This document shows, one piece after another, positions 49,801 to 62,871 of a stretch of DNA of 64,000 nucleotides. The notes under the pieces were generated by a model. It was given only the letters and a program-made list of their open reading frames with translations. It made no database searches and was not told the DNA's origin. Made by a program: the position numbers and the translations under genes. Source of the DNA: Cercis canadensis (taxonomy: Eukaryota > Streptophyta > Magnoliopsida > Fabales > Fabaceae); assembly GCA_003255065.1 (NCBI GenBank), contig QAOA01002849.1, positions 216,400-280,399 of the forward strand, written 5' to 3'. The number at the start of each line of letters is the position of its first letter. The first letter of the stretch is position 1.

Positions 49801-51633
49801 GACGACTCTTATTTTTCTTAAATTCAGTTGACCATCTGTGTCGCGGTCGCCTCAGGGTGATTGTGATAGTTTGGTGACTCCACTGGGGATTGGTTAGAGA
49901 CTCAAGCCCAATAAATTAGCTATGCAAACCAGATGTGGCCAAGATGTATTCTATTTATTTTAAGTTATTTCTTTTCTGTTATTTTGTATTTGATGTATTT
50001 ATTTCTGCATTTATAGATAGCTTTATTTTGTTGCATATGCCTCTCTTTTCTTTACAGTTTAGGTGGTTTGGGTAGATTTTAGGTTGATGTATGTTTGCTC
50101 ATCTCGCACATTGAGCACTTACACTAATCATGCACACTACTCATTGGCTCTACACCCGTGCCACATTAAACCTATGATTAGAAGAGGACCTAGTGTTATT
50201 ATTGGGAGGTTTATCATTCAGTGGTTTAATCGAAAGCTTCCACTCAGATTATGGATCATTTTGCTGATTTGGGTAAATAGAAGGGTTATCCCCTTGTGAT
50301 CCAGGTTAGTAGGATGTGATCTCTATCATTTTGGTGTGGACAGACTGTAGTACCTTGGATTTTCAGGATTTTAGCACCCATTGCCAAACCAAGCACATAA
50401 TTTGACTACCTATTCAAGATAGACCTTGGCCACTGAGTTAGAAATCTTAAGCCTAAGGCAAGTCCATTAATAAGACATCAGGGAAGCATTTCATTTTGTT
50501 ATTTCTCTATTTTTTTTCAACATTAAAATAAAAGGTTTGATGCATCGTTTCTTTTTCAAATAAATTGAGTGTTATTTTTCTTCATTTACATTTTTATTGT
50601 TCCATTTTCCAAATAAACAAAAGAATGTTGGAGCCTTGTTCTTTTTTAATTGTTGTTTTAAAGCAAGTCATATGTATTTACACGTTATTTCAATTCATGT
50701 GCATCATTTTTTTTGAAATAAAAAGCTTTTTCATTCGTTAATTAGGCGAAAGTCATGTTTATGTACTTTCTTTTCTCATCTAAGCACCAAAACTTTTGTT
50801 GTGCTCATTTGAAAAATAAAATAAAAAAGAAATGCATTCCCAGATTTCATTTCAAAGTTTTCATGTTTTCTGTCCCATAATTTCCATGATGCCTTCTTTA
50901 CATCTTGATGTTACTTGCATGCCTTAATCTCCAATGTTTGGCTATACATGTTTCGGCTAAGGTTTGTTTTGATTTTGAGCCAACTAATGTGTGCTCCATG
51001 TGAGAGAGAACCACAATTCATAGGCCCCTAGCAAAACCTCAAGGTGGCACAGAGAGCTCTTGTTTATTTTGATTGCATTTGCCAATTATGTACCCCTACC
51101 CTAATTGGCATAATATTTAGGGATTATTGTTAGGGTTTACAAAATCTATAAGCCCTTTGTCTATCATGGAATGATAAGATTTACTCAGTCCTACATAGGA
51201 TGGTCTCTTTTATTTGTCCTAGATAAAGATAAGCGCAACCCCGATAGACACAATATGTGACGAACAAATAGAAGAATTTTGAACCTATTAGAATTTATGC
51301 TTGTCATGTTTATTTTCTGCCTTTGATTAGTGAATGTAATATTTATTTCAAGAATAAATAAAGTATGTTTTGGTCATATATTGTCTTATTCTTTGCATAG
51401 TTAATTTAGAGTAACTGTCTTTAGACGGATGCTGTGAGGTGCCGAACACTTTTTTCACACATAAACAGACTCCCGAACCAGTCTCTAGTATACAGACCAT
51501 TTAAAAATAATAAAATAAAAAGAATTTCCAATTGTATCCTATTTTCTAAAATAATTAGTAACGACTCATATTTTTCTTTAATTCGGTTGATCATCTACAT
51601 CACGACCATTTTCGAACATGTTGTGACACCCAT
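46882..51633 (+). mobile_element. Old, internally reduced LTR retrotransposon (fossil)
   Basis: The element proper is 46887-51628, flanked by the 5-base duplication CCCAT. The 5' LTR (46887-49868, about 3.0 kb) starts TGTAGACATTG and ends TTGTGATA. A primer site TGGTGACTCCACTGGGGA at 49872 resembles the complement of a plant Arg-tRNA 3' end, used by Tat/Ogre-type Ty3/gypsy elements. A 3' LTR remnant ends TTGTGACA at 51628. The two LTRs differ at roughly one base in eight over the shared part, so it is several million years old. No coding domain remains: it is a broken, LARD-like remnant. Its right part is repeated at 52104-54473 by an assembly join. Confidence 0.78.
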
Positions 51634-54473
51634 TGTGCCAAATCCAAATGTCACTGTGAGTGGACTAGTAAAAGGTGAGGGAAAATTTTTTGTGGATGAA
51701 ATTTTCCATGTATTAGGGACCTTATGTCCAATAGGCCATTTGGTAGCCCAATTATGTTATTGTCTTTTTGCAAAATTTGGAGCATTTCCCTTCAACTGAA
51801 GGGCAAGCACTAAAGTTTATGTATTCAATTCAGTTACCAACTTTTCTCAACCAAACTTATTGCACTGTTGCAACATAATTGCTTTCCAGAAAAAGAATGC
51901 CAAAATCAATTATCGCTTTTTGGTGAAGAAAGTCTGTTGTTGACTTTACTGAGCTAAGTTTTTACCTACTTAAATGAATGAATATGTAGGCATTAGGAAT
52001 TCATTCATGTGAAAAAAAAAAAGTATTACCAAATTTTTTTTTAAAAAAAAAAGGATAACAAAAACTTGTTTTAAAAATATAAATTAACAATATGATGACC
52101 CANAATCTCTGGTACGCAAACCATTAAAATATAATAAAATAAAAGGATTTCCAATTGTACTGTATTTCCTAAAATAATTTGTGACGACTCTTATTTTTCT
52201 TAAATTCAGTTGACCATTTGTGTCGCGGTCGCCTCAGGGTGGTTGTGATAGTTTGGTGACTCCATTGGGGATTGGTTAGAGACTCAAGCCCAATAAATTA
52301 GCTATGCAAACCAGATGTGGCCAAGATGTATTCTATTTATTCTAAGTTATTTCTTTTCTGTTATTTTGTATTTGATGTATTTATTTCTGCATTTATAGAT
52401 AACTTTATTTTGTTGCATATGCCTCTCTTTTCTTTACAGTTTAGGTGGTTTGGGTAGATTTTAGGTTGATGTATGTTTGCTCATCTCGCACATTGAGCAC
52501 TTACACTAATCATGCACACTACTCATTGGCTCTACACCCATGCCACATAAACCTATGATTAGAAGAGGACCTAGTGTTATTATCGAGAGGTTTATCATTC
52601 GGTGGTTTACGCGAAAGCTTCCACTCAGATTGTAGATCATTTTGCTGATTTGGGTAAATAGAAGGGTTATCCCTTTGTGATTCAAGTTAGTAGGATGTGA
52701 TCTCTATCATTTTGGTGTGGACAGACTGTAGTACCTTGAATTTTCAGGATTTTAGCACCCATTGCCAAACCGAGCACATAATTTGACTACCTATTCAAGA
52801 TAGACCTTGGCCACTGAGTTAGAAATCTTAAGCCTAAGGCAGGTCCATTAATAAGACATCAGGGAAGCATTTCATTTTGTTATTTCTCTATTTTTTTTTC
52901 AACATTAAAATAAAAGGTCTGATGCATCGTTTCTTTTTCAAATAAATTGAGCGTTATTTTTCTTCATTTACATTTTTATCGTTCCATTTTCAAAATAAAC
53001 AAGAGAATGTTGGAGCCTTGTTCTTTTTTAATTGTTGTTTTAAAGCAAGTCATATGTATTTACACGTTATTTCAATTCATGTGCATCATTTTTTTTGAAA
53101 TAAAAAGCTTTTTCATTCGTTAATTAGGCGAAAGTCATGTTTGTATACTTTCTTTTCTCATCTAAGCACCAAAACTTTTATTGTGCTCATTTGAAAAATA
53201 AAATAAAAAAGAAATGCATTCCCAAATTTCGTTTCAAAGTTTTCATGTTTTCTGTCCCATAATTTTCATGATGCCTTCTTTACATCTTGATGTTACTTGC
53301 ATGCCTTAATCTCCAATGTTTAGCTATACATGTTTCGGCTAAGGTTTGTTTTGATTTTGAGCCAACTAATGTGTGCTCCATGTGAGAGAGAACCACAATT
53401 CATAGGCCCCTAGCAAAACCTCAAGGTGGCACAGAGAGCTCTTGTTTATTTTGATTGCATTTGCCAATTATGTACCCCTACCCTAATTGGCATAATATTT
53501 AGGGATTATTGTTAGGGTTTACAAAATCTATAAGCCCTTTGTCTATCATGGAATGATAAGATTTACTCAGTCCTACATAGGATGGTCTCTTTTATTTGTC
53601 CTAGATAAAGATAAGCGCAACCCCGATAGACACAATATGTGACGAACAAATAGAAGAATTTTGAACCTATTAGAATTTATGCTTGTCATGTTTATTTTCT
53701 GCCTTTGATTAGTGAATGTAATATTTATTTCAAGAATAAATAAAGTATGTTTTGGTCATATATTGTCTTATTCTTTGCATAGTTAATTTAGAGTAACTGT
53801 CTTTAAACGGATGCTATGAGGTGCCGAACACTTTTTCACACATAAACAGACTCCCGAACCAGTCTCTAGTATACAAACCATTTAAAAATAATAAAATAAA
53901 AAGAATTTCTAATTGTATCCTATTTTCTAAAATAATTAGTAGCGACTCATATTTTTCTTAAATTTGGTTGATCATCTACATCACGACCGTCTTCGAACAC
54001 GTGACACCCATTGTGCCAAATCCAAATGTCACTGTGAGTGGACTAGTAAAAGGTGAGGGAAAATTTGTTGTGGATGAAATTTTCCATGTATTATGGACCT
54101 TATGTCCTATAGGCCATTTGGTAGCCCAATTATGTTATTGTCTTTTTGCAAAATTTGGAGCATTTCCCTTCAACTGAAGGGCAAGCACTAAAGTTGATGT
54201 ATTCAATTCAGTTACCAACTTTTCTCAACCAAACTTATTGCACTGTTGCAACATAATTGCTTTCCAGAAAAAGGATGCCAAAATCAATTATCGCTTTTTG
54301 GTGAGGAAAGTCTGTTGTTGACTTTACTGAGCTAAGTTTTTACCTACTTACATGAATGAATATGTAGGCATTAGGAATTCATTCATGTGAAAAAAAAAAG
54401 TATTACCAAATTAAAAAAAAAAAGGATAACAAAAACTTGTTTTAAAAATATAAATTAACAATATGATGACCCA
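49722..54473. other. Assembly join: ~2.37 kb direct repeat around a single N (52103)
   Basis: Bases 49722-52102 and 52104-54473 are the same locus twice, starting at AATCTCTGGTACGCAAACC and ending at ATGATGACCCA, with only scattered differences. The repeat includes the tail of the 5' LTR, the internal part, the 3' LTR remnant and about 470 bases of flanking DNA. A single old LTR element therefore appears as one and a half. Confidence 0.88.
51634..52102. other. Flank of the old LTR element, no recognised gene
   Basis: A short open frame reading PNPNVTVSGLVKGEGK and LCPIGHLVAQLCYCLF ends at 51799 and recurs at 54177 in the assembly-duplicated copy. It has no methionine of its own in host sequence and matches no family I know. 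I record it only because both alleles keep it open. Confidence 0.25.
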
Positions 54474-55112
54474 TGATTACTTTTTTTTTTTTAGTGATAA
54501 TTTTTTTATTTTGAAAGAGATTCCTTTTAATTTTTTTTAAGTAATTCTCCCAAAAAAAACAAGCTAAGGAGACAGAGAAAGACCATTGTATTTTTCTTTA
54601 ATTTTTTTTGTCCTTGTACTGGTATGAATAAAATTGAAAAAGAAAAAAAGAAATTTAAGAGAAAAGGGGAAGCATTTGTATTTTTTAGTATACCAATTAA
54701 CGTCTACAACATGTCCATTTGAAAAAAGAAAAAATAGTCTACGACATCTCAAAATATATCATGTTATTTTTTCCTTTACTCTTTTTGATTTTATTTTATT
54801 TCTCACCTTATTAAACATGTTTTTTCTGTAGTCTTATTAAATATGTACTTGAAAGGACACAACACAATCCTAATAATTAAAATATCAGTGCATCTACATT
54901 ATGTATAATATATATTTTTGCCTATATAATAGCATATACTAAAAATTTTATATGAACTATCGATTGACTTTAGTATAGTGGCACCACTCCGGGTCTTAAG
55001 GTTGATGCCCCCACTCCTCTTCTCTTCTAAATCCATTTGGAAGCCGCTGTTTTTTGTTTTTTTTTTCTAAGAGGAGAAAAAAAATAAAAAGAATGTCCTT
55101 TTATGAAGTTAT
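54474..55112. other. AT-rich spacer with homopolymers
   Basis: Nothing gene-like is supported. Long A and T runs dominate. Confidence 0.5.
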
Positions 55113-55435
55113 TTAGGATATGTTTGATTCTGTTTTTATTTTTTTTATTTTTAAAAATTATTCTACAAAATAAAAGTATAAAAAAATCTGTTTAATAATT
55201 ACCATTGTGTCATTAATGAAAACAACATGTTTTCCATATTTTACTTGTTTTAGGAAAAAAAAAAACCCTCTCTTATTTTTGTTTTTTTTTTTATTTTTAA
55301 AATAATGTTTTGAGAATAAATTTTCAAAACATATAAACAAAAATAGTCTTATCAAACAAGTTTTTTTGTTTTATTTTTTTCAAAAACAAAAAATAATTTT
55401 TAAAAATTGAAATCAAACATACCCTTAACTTCTTT
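55113..55435. mobile_element. Probable MITE (GTATGTTTGATT ends)
   Basis: The left end GAAGTTATTTAGGATATGTT and the right end (complement GAAGTTAAGGGTATGTTTGA) are imperfect inverted repeats about 320 bases apart. The interior is AT-rich and partly self-complementary. A target duplication could not be fixed because the repeats run into the flanks. The ends resemble those of hAT-type MITEs. Confidence 0.45.
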
Positions 55436-56373
55436 TGTTGTTAATATCTAACTTAACTATCAGAGAGAGAGAGAGACTACTGCTAGAACCATTTTTCCAG
55501 CCACTCTCATGATAGCTCTTTCTTGTCTATGTATGCAAGTTCCTCAACTTGAACACTCACAAATGAACACTAGAGAACCTAATGAGAACAAAGGAACTTC
55601 ATGATCAATTATCCATCAATTTTGCCTTCTTCAATACATTCTGCTTGCTCCGCCCTACGCACCTACTCATTTCCTTCTTCTTCACCTTAATCTTGAATAT
55701 GTATGTGGTTTAATTCTAAGATTGGGTTCCTAAATATGTAAAACTTGTTGCATGGAGACAAGTGGGTAAGCTGTGTTTTTAGATAGTGGTCACTGCAGCA
55801 TCTTGAGAAAGACATTGAATTCTCTGAAGTTTTCAGTGACATCAAATCTAGGTTGTTCATGTTCAGTGGGAGATCATCTTTTGAGTGATGCTTTTGTTTT
55901 AGGTATTTTCTGAAATTTTCAGTGGCGAATATAAGAGTGATCTTAATTATGTTTTCATTAACTAAGGAGATGTGAGTTGGATTTATAGGGAATCGCCATC
56001 TTGGAGAAAAGGTCAAAAGATTTAAAAAAAAATAAAATAAATAAAAAGGGAAAGGTAAATGCTTTAGAATAAGAACTTTTTTGGAGCTTTCAAATCATCC
56101 ATGAAAGGTTCCAGCCTAGACAAAGAATGTTGTCTGCAGATCATTTACTAGAACACGTGCGAGTCATATGGGAAGCCAAGGCATGATGATTGAAATATAT
56201 TTTATGTCACGTAAGCAACTATATTTGTTATATATACACATCTTTTGCCACGTCATGAAGTCACTCATGACCTTATCACTGAGATTGACAGTAGGAATTT
56301 AATTGGATCACAATGAAATTATAAGAACCCATTGAAAAAAAATTGAATTGTAAAGAGTTACTTGAATTTTTTT

Positions 56374-56836
56374 TTAGAGTTTGTTTAGGAGTTAAACTTA
56401 GAGGGAAATGAGAGGAAAAGAAATGAGTAAATGTGTCCATCTCCTTGTTTGAGAGTTCAAAATTAAAAAATGAAAGAAAATAGAGGGTAACATCAAACCC
56501 CTACATTTTTTTTTTGCCTTCACTTTTTTGTCAATTTGAGGGATTTGGAAAGAAAAGAAGAGTAATTTACTATTATACCTCTATTTATTTTTTTAAATTC
56601 TTTTTCAAACATTATTTAGATAACATTATTAAATCTTATATTAAATATATTTACTTTATAAATAAAGGATAAATTTGTAAAGTTATAAATTTTAATTTCT
56701 TTCTTTTCCTTTTCTCTCCCTTTACTCATTTTAATCATTTAAACAAGAGAGAGATAAGTCCATCCTATTCCCTTCCTTTCATTTTCCTCTCTTTCGTCTT
56801 GTATCCTTCCCCTACAACTCCCAAACAAACCCTTAA
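56374..56836. mobile_element. Probable hAT-type MITE (GTTTGTTTGGGAG ends)
   Basis: The left end AGAGTTTGTTTAGGAGT and the right end (complement TAAGGGTTTGTTTGGGAGTT) form an inverted repeat that continues into purine-rich versus pyrimidine-rich arms (GAGGAAAAG / CTTTCATTTTCCTC). The length is about 460 bases and it has no coding capacity. Confidence 0.5.
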
Positions 56837-57308
56837 AAAAACCCAAAAAATAATTAAACAAAAAAAAATCATGATAATAGGATTAGACGACAATCATAAC
56901 ATGTCATAAACCCAGATAAAATTTGTACTTAATGTTCTTGTATAAATACTTAATTTTAATAATATAAAAATTCAATATCATAATAGCTTGAATATTAATC
57001 TATGTGTGAAGATAAAAAAATGCTATAAACACAATTTACATAATTGATCTAAAACGGACTTAAGTATCCGCATGCAGGTGCTACGGGCGGATTTACATAT
57101 AAAATTGCCCCACTAACATTTAAATAAGTTTAATAGTAATATTAAGTAATTTATCATATTGCCCCTATAGTATGTATATAAATATAACTGCCTCCATATA
57201 TAATATGAAACAAAAAGACAATAAGAAAATTAATTAATTTTTTTTTATAAATTATGTTGTGCACAATTAGTGTAATGTTTGAAACTTGTTTTTATATATA
57301 TATATATA

Positions 57309-57487
57309 TGAATTTGGATTCGGTCATGTCACTTAAGTCATGTTACTTAAATATGAGTCGTATATTCTATTAAAGTTCATCTCAATCATTAAATATTAAT
57401 ATGTTTTAATAATTCAAATGAATTTTAATAAAATAAACGGTTCAGATCTAAGTAACATAATTCAAGTAACATGATTAAATCCGAGTC
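57309..57487. mobile_element. Hairpin MITE, relative of 42017-42196
   Basis: It shares the pattern TTTGGAT-CGGTCATGTCACTT..AGTCATGTTACTTA with the polymorphic MITE at 42017-42196, and folds on itself in the same way. It has more changes, so is probably older. It sits inside a TATATA microsatellite, which hides any target duplication. Confidence 0.7.
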
Positions 57488-57504
57488 TATATATATATAT
57501 ATAT

Positions 57505-58140
57505 TCCCATTATATAAAATTTCTAGATTCATGTTGGAAAGCATCAAACAACATTCTTGACATACGCTATGTGTGTCTTTTGCGTGTAGGTTCTCCAAAG
57601 CTGCTTCATCTCTCGAGCTGGTTGTCATAAGGCTAATGTCCTCCTACCCGACCCGACTTTGTTATCATAATGTCCAGCTACCCAAACTGATTGAGTTGTT
57701 CCGATGCTGACTCACCTTGCCACTTGGTGAACCCAATCTCTTAGCCTCCATTGCTACCTATCCAGCTAGGTCAACAACAGAATCTTTATTTTTCCAATTA
57801 AAAGATATAAATTTTATATTTAATGAAAAAATACCAGTGGTTATTTAAATGAGAAACATATTTTAAAATTTGAAAGAGAATTTTTTTTTGGATAACCCAA
57901 CGTGTAAGAAAAAGGAATGACCCAATCGCAACAGCATATGCTCAGAGACTTCCTTTTTGATTCCTCAATCCCGCCTAGAAAAAAGAATATCCATTGCAAG
58001 AGTCCCTTCCATGTGTGAGATTCTTTCATTCCGTTTCTCCCTCTCTTTTCCATACACAACCACAACCACTATACGGTATTAATCGATCTAAATTTCAAAG
58101 GTTGTTCCTTTTATAATATACTCTCGTTTTATTTACCATC
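57505..58140. other. Upstream region of SQD2
   Basis: No separate gene is seen. It should contain the SQD2 promoter and leader. A TTATAATATA stretch lies close to the ATG (about 58112), which is nearer than a typical TATA box and may be part of the leader. Confidence 0.45.
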
Positions 58141-59433
58141 ATGAAGTACTCCACCTCTCTCTCTATAAATCCCTCTCTCTCTCCTCCATTTCTCTCTACT
58201 GCCACCTCATCTTCTTCATTTGCATCTTGTTCATACCCTCCAATCTCTGTTAGATTTCAGGGTTTTCAATCTCTAGGAGCAAAACCCATCAACCTTTTTT
58301 GCAGGGGAGCACGATTGCGCTTCTTTCAGAAGTCAAACAGTGTGAAAAGTAGAAAAAGTTTGGTTCTTGAAGTTAGCAATATGACCATTGCTGAGGTTAA
58401 TTTACACGAGGAGGAGGATGATGGACCACCCTCTGCTTTGCTTGATTCCGAGAACAATTCGAGGCCTCGTCGAATTGCTCTCTTTGTTGAGCCTTCTCCC
58501 TTTGCGTGAGTCTCTTTTTGGTACTTCTTTTGCTCTTTGTTGTACTTGATTAACAGTACCCAACTTCAGGGAATGTGGGTTTGAATTGTACCTCAAATGA
58601 CTTACCTTATTGTTCTGATTCAGTAGTGGTGTTCGATGAATTGACTCCACGGCTTGAGTATTCTATTTTTCTCGATTAAGATGGCTGATTTTGTTAATTT
58701 GAATATTTTTAGACTTAGATTACTTAACAGTGTTGGTAGCATATAGTTTCTGCAATGATTTCAGGTTTCTTCAAGTTTTGCTGCTTCTATTAATGACGTT
58801 CTTGAGGAGTAATTGTTGTTATTCTACTCTGCCTTAGCATATGCAATCATTGTTGTGAAGTTGGATTTGATTGGTGGTCTCTTGAGATTTTTTAGATGAG
58901 ATGGGTTTGATCATCTCCACGTTTTCTTCGTTTTATTAGTTGGTGTCCTTGATTTGTTATCTCATTGAGCTGTCTTTGTCTGCAGCTGTTTTGAAATATA
59001 TTTTCCATTAAATAGTTTAGGCTTTAGTGTTTGTTCCCTAATCTCACCATGAGAAAAATGGCGTCTTAGTTATTGTATTCTGCTGCTTCTCTGACTTGTG
59101 AACACTTGAGTGTAAATTCTAGGGTCAAATCCAGCCTATTAATGTCTGGCCAGGCATTAATTCTAAAAAAGGTTGATGAATAATTAAACTCCCAAGTTTT
59201 CTAGTTTCTGTTTGCACTTAGTGCCAATGAGATTGCTTTACATTTTCCTTTGCTCTTTTCGTGATGTCAGCTGTGGATGAGGGAACTTTTGCCTTCATTT
59301 TAAACAGGACAGAATATATATTTAGAGCTGTTTCTGTTTTGCAGATATGTCTCAGGATACAAAAATCGGTTTCAGAACTTTATTAAATACCTTCGTGAAA
59401 TGGGTGATGAGGTAACTTTCTACTCCTTTTATT

Positions 59434-59473
<40 letters not shown>

Positions 59474-62400
59474 CATATACATGTGCTTTTCTTCTTAATG
59501 TTTGAAGAAAATCTGGGAACCATAGCTTTAGCACCATCATTATGAATATATTAATATGAATGGTGCAAATTCTACAAGTGTGCATCTGTGAAATGATTCA
59601 TCGGTTATATATCTCCAGTTTGATTTCCCGGGTTTTACTAGTCTTTTGCTTCTTATTTTAAAAGTACTTGAGCCCCTATTCTTTCAATAGTGTAATGCAA
59701 ATTGATTGGTGTGGTTGTGAACTTAGTTCTTTCATTAGGATTCTTAACTGAAATTGCAATTTGCTCACTAGAAGCAATCTACTCTGAACTAATCTACCCT
59801 TTTTGAGAACTCATTATAACATTGCGAACTAACTTATTGGCTTGCTTTGTGATGCTATAGGTAATGGTTGTGACAACGCATGAAGGAGTGCCCGAAGAAT
59901 TTTATGGAGCCAAATTGATTGGATCACGAAGGTTGTTACAGTTACCCTGTTTAATTGCTTTACTCATTTTTCTCTTCATCATCTCTGTTCTCTGCTTATA
60001 TTTATATTCTAAATTGATGTTCTTCAATCTTAAACTTGGTTTCTATTGTCATGAAGAGCTTTCAGCTTGTTTCTAAAGTTGCATTCATTGTTTATATTTT
60101 CCAACATATTTCAATCTTACATCATATTCTTATGGTATACATTGTGCATTTATTTTTAAGTTTCGTGAATAAGTAATGGCGGTATCCTTAGTTTCATCCT
60201 CTTGTGGTATTTGACTTTTTAAAATCAGTTTTTGAATCTGCCTAGTTGGATGATATGTTTTTTACAGTTATGGTTGCAACCACTGCCATTGCTTTCTACT
60301 AACAGTTTTCATTTAAACCAAAAAAAATCAATAAATGAAAACAAAAATGCAGCTTCCCCTTACCCTGGTATCAGAAGGTACCCCTCTCCTTGGCACTTAG
60401 TCCAAGAATAATTTCAGAGGTTGCCCGGTTTAAGCCTGACATAATACATGCATCATCACCAGGCATAATGGTTAGTCTACAATTCTTGATACTTCCACAT
60501 TTACTCTCTTTTGGGATTTTAAAGGATAATATTATAGTAAAGACTTCTTATCTCATATTTGACATTGGCTGAATTTCAGGTTTTTGGCGCTCTTATCATT
60601 GCAAAACTTTTGTGCGTGCCCATTGTCATGTCCTATCATACCCATGTACCAGTGTTAGTTACATCCTTATCCTGGTTTCCTTAACATTCTCCACATCTGT
60701 GACAGGCTGTCACTTCCATTTACCATTAATCTGTTATGATGCAACCATGTCACGAATGATTCAGATTAAATCAACTGCTGCTTGTGGCTGATCTTATGTT
60801 GTCTTCAGGTACATTCCAAGATACACATTCAGCTGGCTGGTGAAACCCATGTGGTTGATCATAAGTATGTAAACTCTCTTGCTGCCTAAATGCAATTTAG
60901 ACTTACGATTTCTTGAACATAACATTAATTCTTTGCTGTTTTTTTATAGAATTTCTTCATAGAGCAGCTGATCTGACTCTGGTGCCATCAGCTGCTATTG
61001 GGAGGGATCTCCAAGCAGAAAAAGTAACAGCAGGTAAACATAAAAATTCTTTATGTAGTTAGTTTTCTTTCATCTATGGTCAATTGCTAACAGCTGGTTA
61101 ACAGGAGCATCCATTGTTAAGCCTTTGTTAATGCAGCAAAATATTGACTCACTTGTTTCTCCTTTTGATGTCCAGCTAACAAGATTCGTCTTTGGAACAA
61201 GGGTGTTGATTCTGAAAGTTTCCATCCCCAATTCCGCTCGCATGAAATGAGAATGAGATTGAGGTGGGAATCTTTCTGTTTATTTCTTCCGTATAAACAA
61301 TTTTGATATAATGAGTTTTTGTTTTAATATGAAACATTTATGTCAAACAGCAATGGTGAACCTGAGAAACCCTTGATAGTTCATGTTGGACGACTGGGAG
61401 TTGAGAAGAGTTTGGACTTTCTCAAAAGGTAGGGATTTCTGCTAGAGCCTCAAGAGTATTACATGCCATTAGTCTTAAAATGTTCCTAACATTGTATTGT
61501 AAATGCCCTTCTGGTTGATCTTAAGAAGTCCCAAATATGAACTGGGAGAGCAGTATAAGTTGTGATTTTGGTTATGAGTAATGTGGTCGTTAGGCATTGT
61601 TTAGACTCACACTGTATCACACTGGCTTAGTTGGCACAATCTTGAGTTTCACTGGACCCACTTAAACTTTTTTCTGTGCTCAGATTGCCTGTGTGTTGTT
61701 AGATAGTGTGTAAAGAGCTCGTTGGTTATTGATGTATTGAAGCAAAAATATTGTTGAAACCTTTGCAATGCTTCCCCTCCCACTTTCTAGCAGTTTACTT
61801 TGACTTCCCCCTAGCTTTCTCATTTAACTTATCGTATCATACTGCAAGATATGTCTAGCATGGAAATGTGAATATCTATATACTGCCTCTTGACATTTCA
61901 ACCGCATGATTTGGCAGTCTCATGGATAGGCTTCCTGAAGCGCGAATTGCTTTTATTGGAGATGGGCCATACAGGTAATTTTTTCTGACACCTCTCTGGT
62001 TTCTGCTTCTGCTGTACCCGTGCAATGTGGGGTGGGTGTTAGTATTTTCGTACCTCTTTCAAATAATGTGATGGCTAATGGTCCCCATGAAAAGGGTTTT
62101 TCTTTTTTTCCTTTTTTTTCTCTCCCTTTTGGGGGTTGGGGGAGGTTGTACCATTACTCTATGACATAGTCTATCTGGCATGAAGTAAATTTGGTAATTC
62201 CTTTTCCTCTTGCCTTTCTGGTCTATGGAATTGGTGAAGCCCAACTCAGGATTCCCACATGTCATGCTTTCATGTAGAAATATCTCCTATCTCTATCCCT
62301 AGATAAAGCATGCATAACATTAAATATAAAAATCTTTGGTTTAACTTACAAAAATTTGGCTTTCCCAACTGGCAGGGAGGAGCTGGAGAAAATGTTTGAG

Positions 62401-62871
62401 GGTATGCCTGCAGTATTCACAGGAATGTTAGGAGGGGAAGAACTTTCTCAAGCATATGCCAGTGGAGATGTTTTTGTGATGCCTTCAGAGTCAGAGACAC
62501 TTGGGCTTGTTGTTTTGGAGGCAATGTCTTCGGGGATTCCCGTGGTGGGAGCTCGTGCAGGCGGAGTTCCAGATATAATCCCTCCAGAAGTAGACGGCAA
62601 AATTGGCTATCTCTACACTCCTGGGGATATTGAAGACTGCTTGAGCAAATTAAAGCCCCTGTTGGACAACAAAGAGTTGAGAGAAACCATGGGCAAAGCT
62701 GCGCGTGAAGAAATGGAGAAGTATAGCTGGAGGGCAGCCACTCGAGTAATACGCAATGAACAATATAATGCTGCAATTTGGTTCTGGCGCAAGAAAAGGG
62801 CTCAACTATTGAGACCTTTACAATGGCTGGCTAAACGTATGTTTCCATCGCCAGAAGTTAACTATAGGTGA
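58141..62871 (+). CDS. SQD2: UDP-sulfoquinovose:DAG sulfoquinovosyltransferase, chloroplastic
   Basis: Eleven exons splice in frame to 517 residues: 58141-58505, 59345-59411, 59861-59931, 60353-60470, 60580-60653, 60809-60864, 60950-61033, 61176-61263, 61351-61428, 61918-61974, 62376-62871. Residues 1 to about 80 are a Ser/Thr-rich chloroplast transit peptide. A GT-B, family GT4 glycosyltransferase follows: RRIALFVEPSPFAYVSGYKN (from 109), the acceptor-side MSYHTHVPVYIPRYTFSWLV stretch, VHVGRLGVEKSL, and the nucleotide-sugar EX7E motif E393-E401 in SESETLGLVVLEA. The enzyme moves sulfoquinovose from UDP-sulfoquinovose to diacylglycerol, the last step of sulfolipid (SQDG) synthesis at the plastid inner envelope. 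In Arabidopsis it is induced by phosphate shortage and also makes glucuronosyl-DAG. Length matches Arabidopsis SQD2 (510). No damage is seen. Confidence 0.97.
59432..59472. repeat. (CT)n(AT)n compound microsatellite in SQD2 intron 2
   Basis: About 12 CT units run straight into about 9 AT units, shortly after the exon 2 donor site. It is probably variable in length between individuals. Confidence 0.95.

Noticed and set aside
51434-54177. Two similar short open frames (51434-51799 and 53968-54177) as a duplicated gene
   Set aside because: They are the same locus repeated by the N join at 52103, they start inside LTR sequence, and they match no known family.
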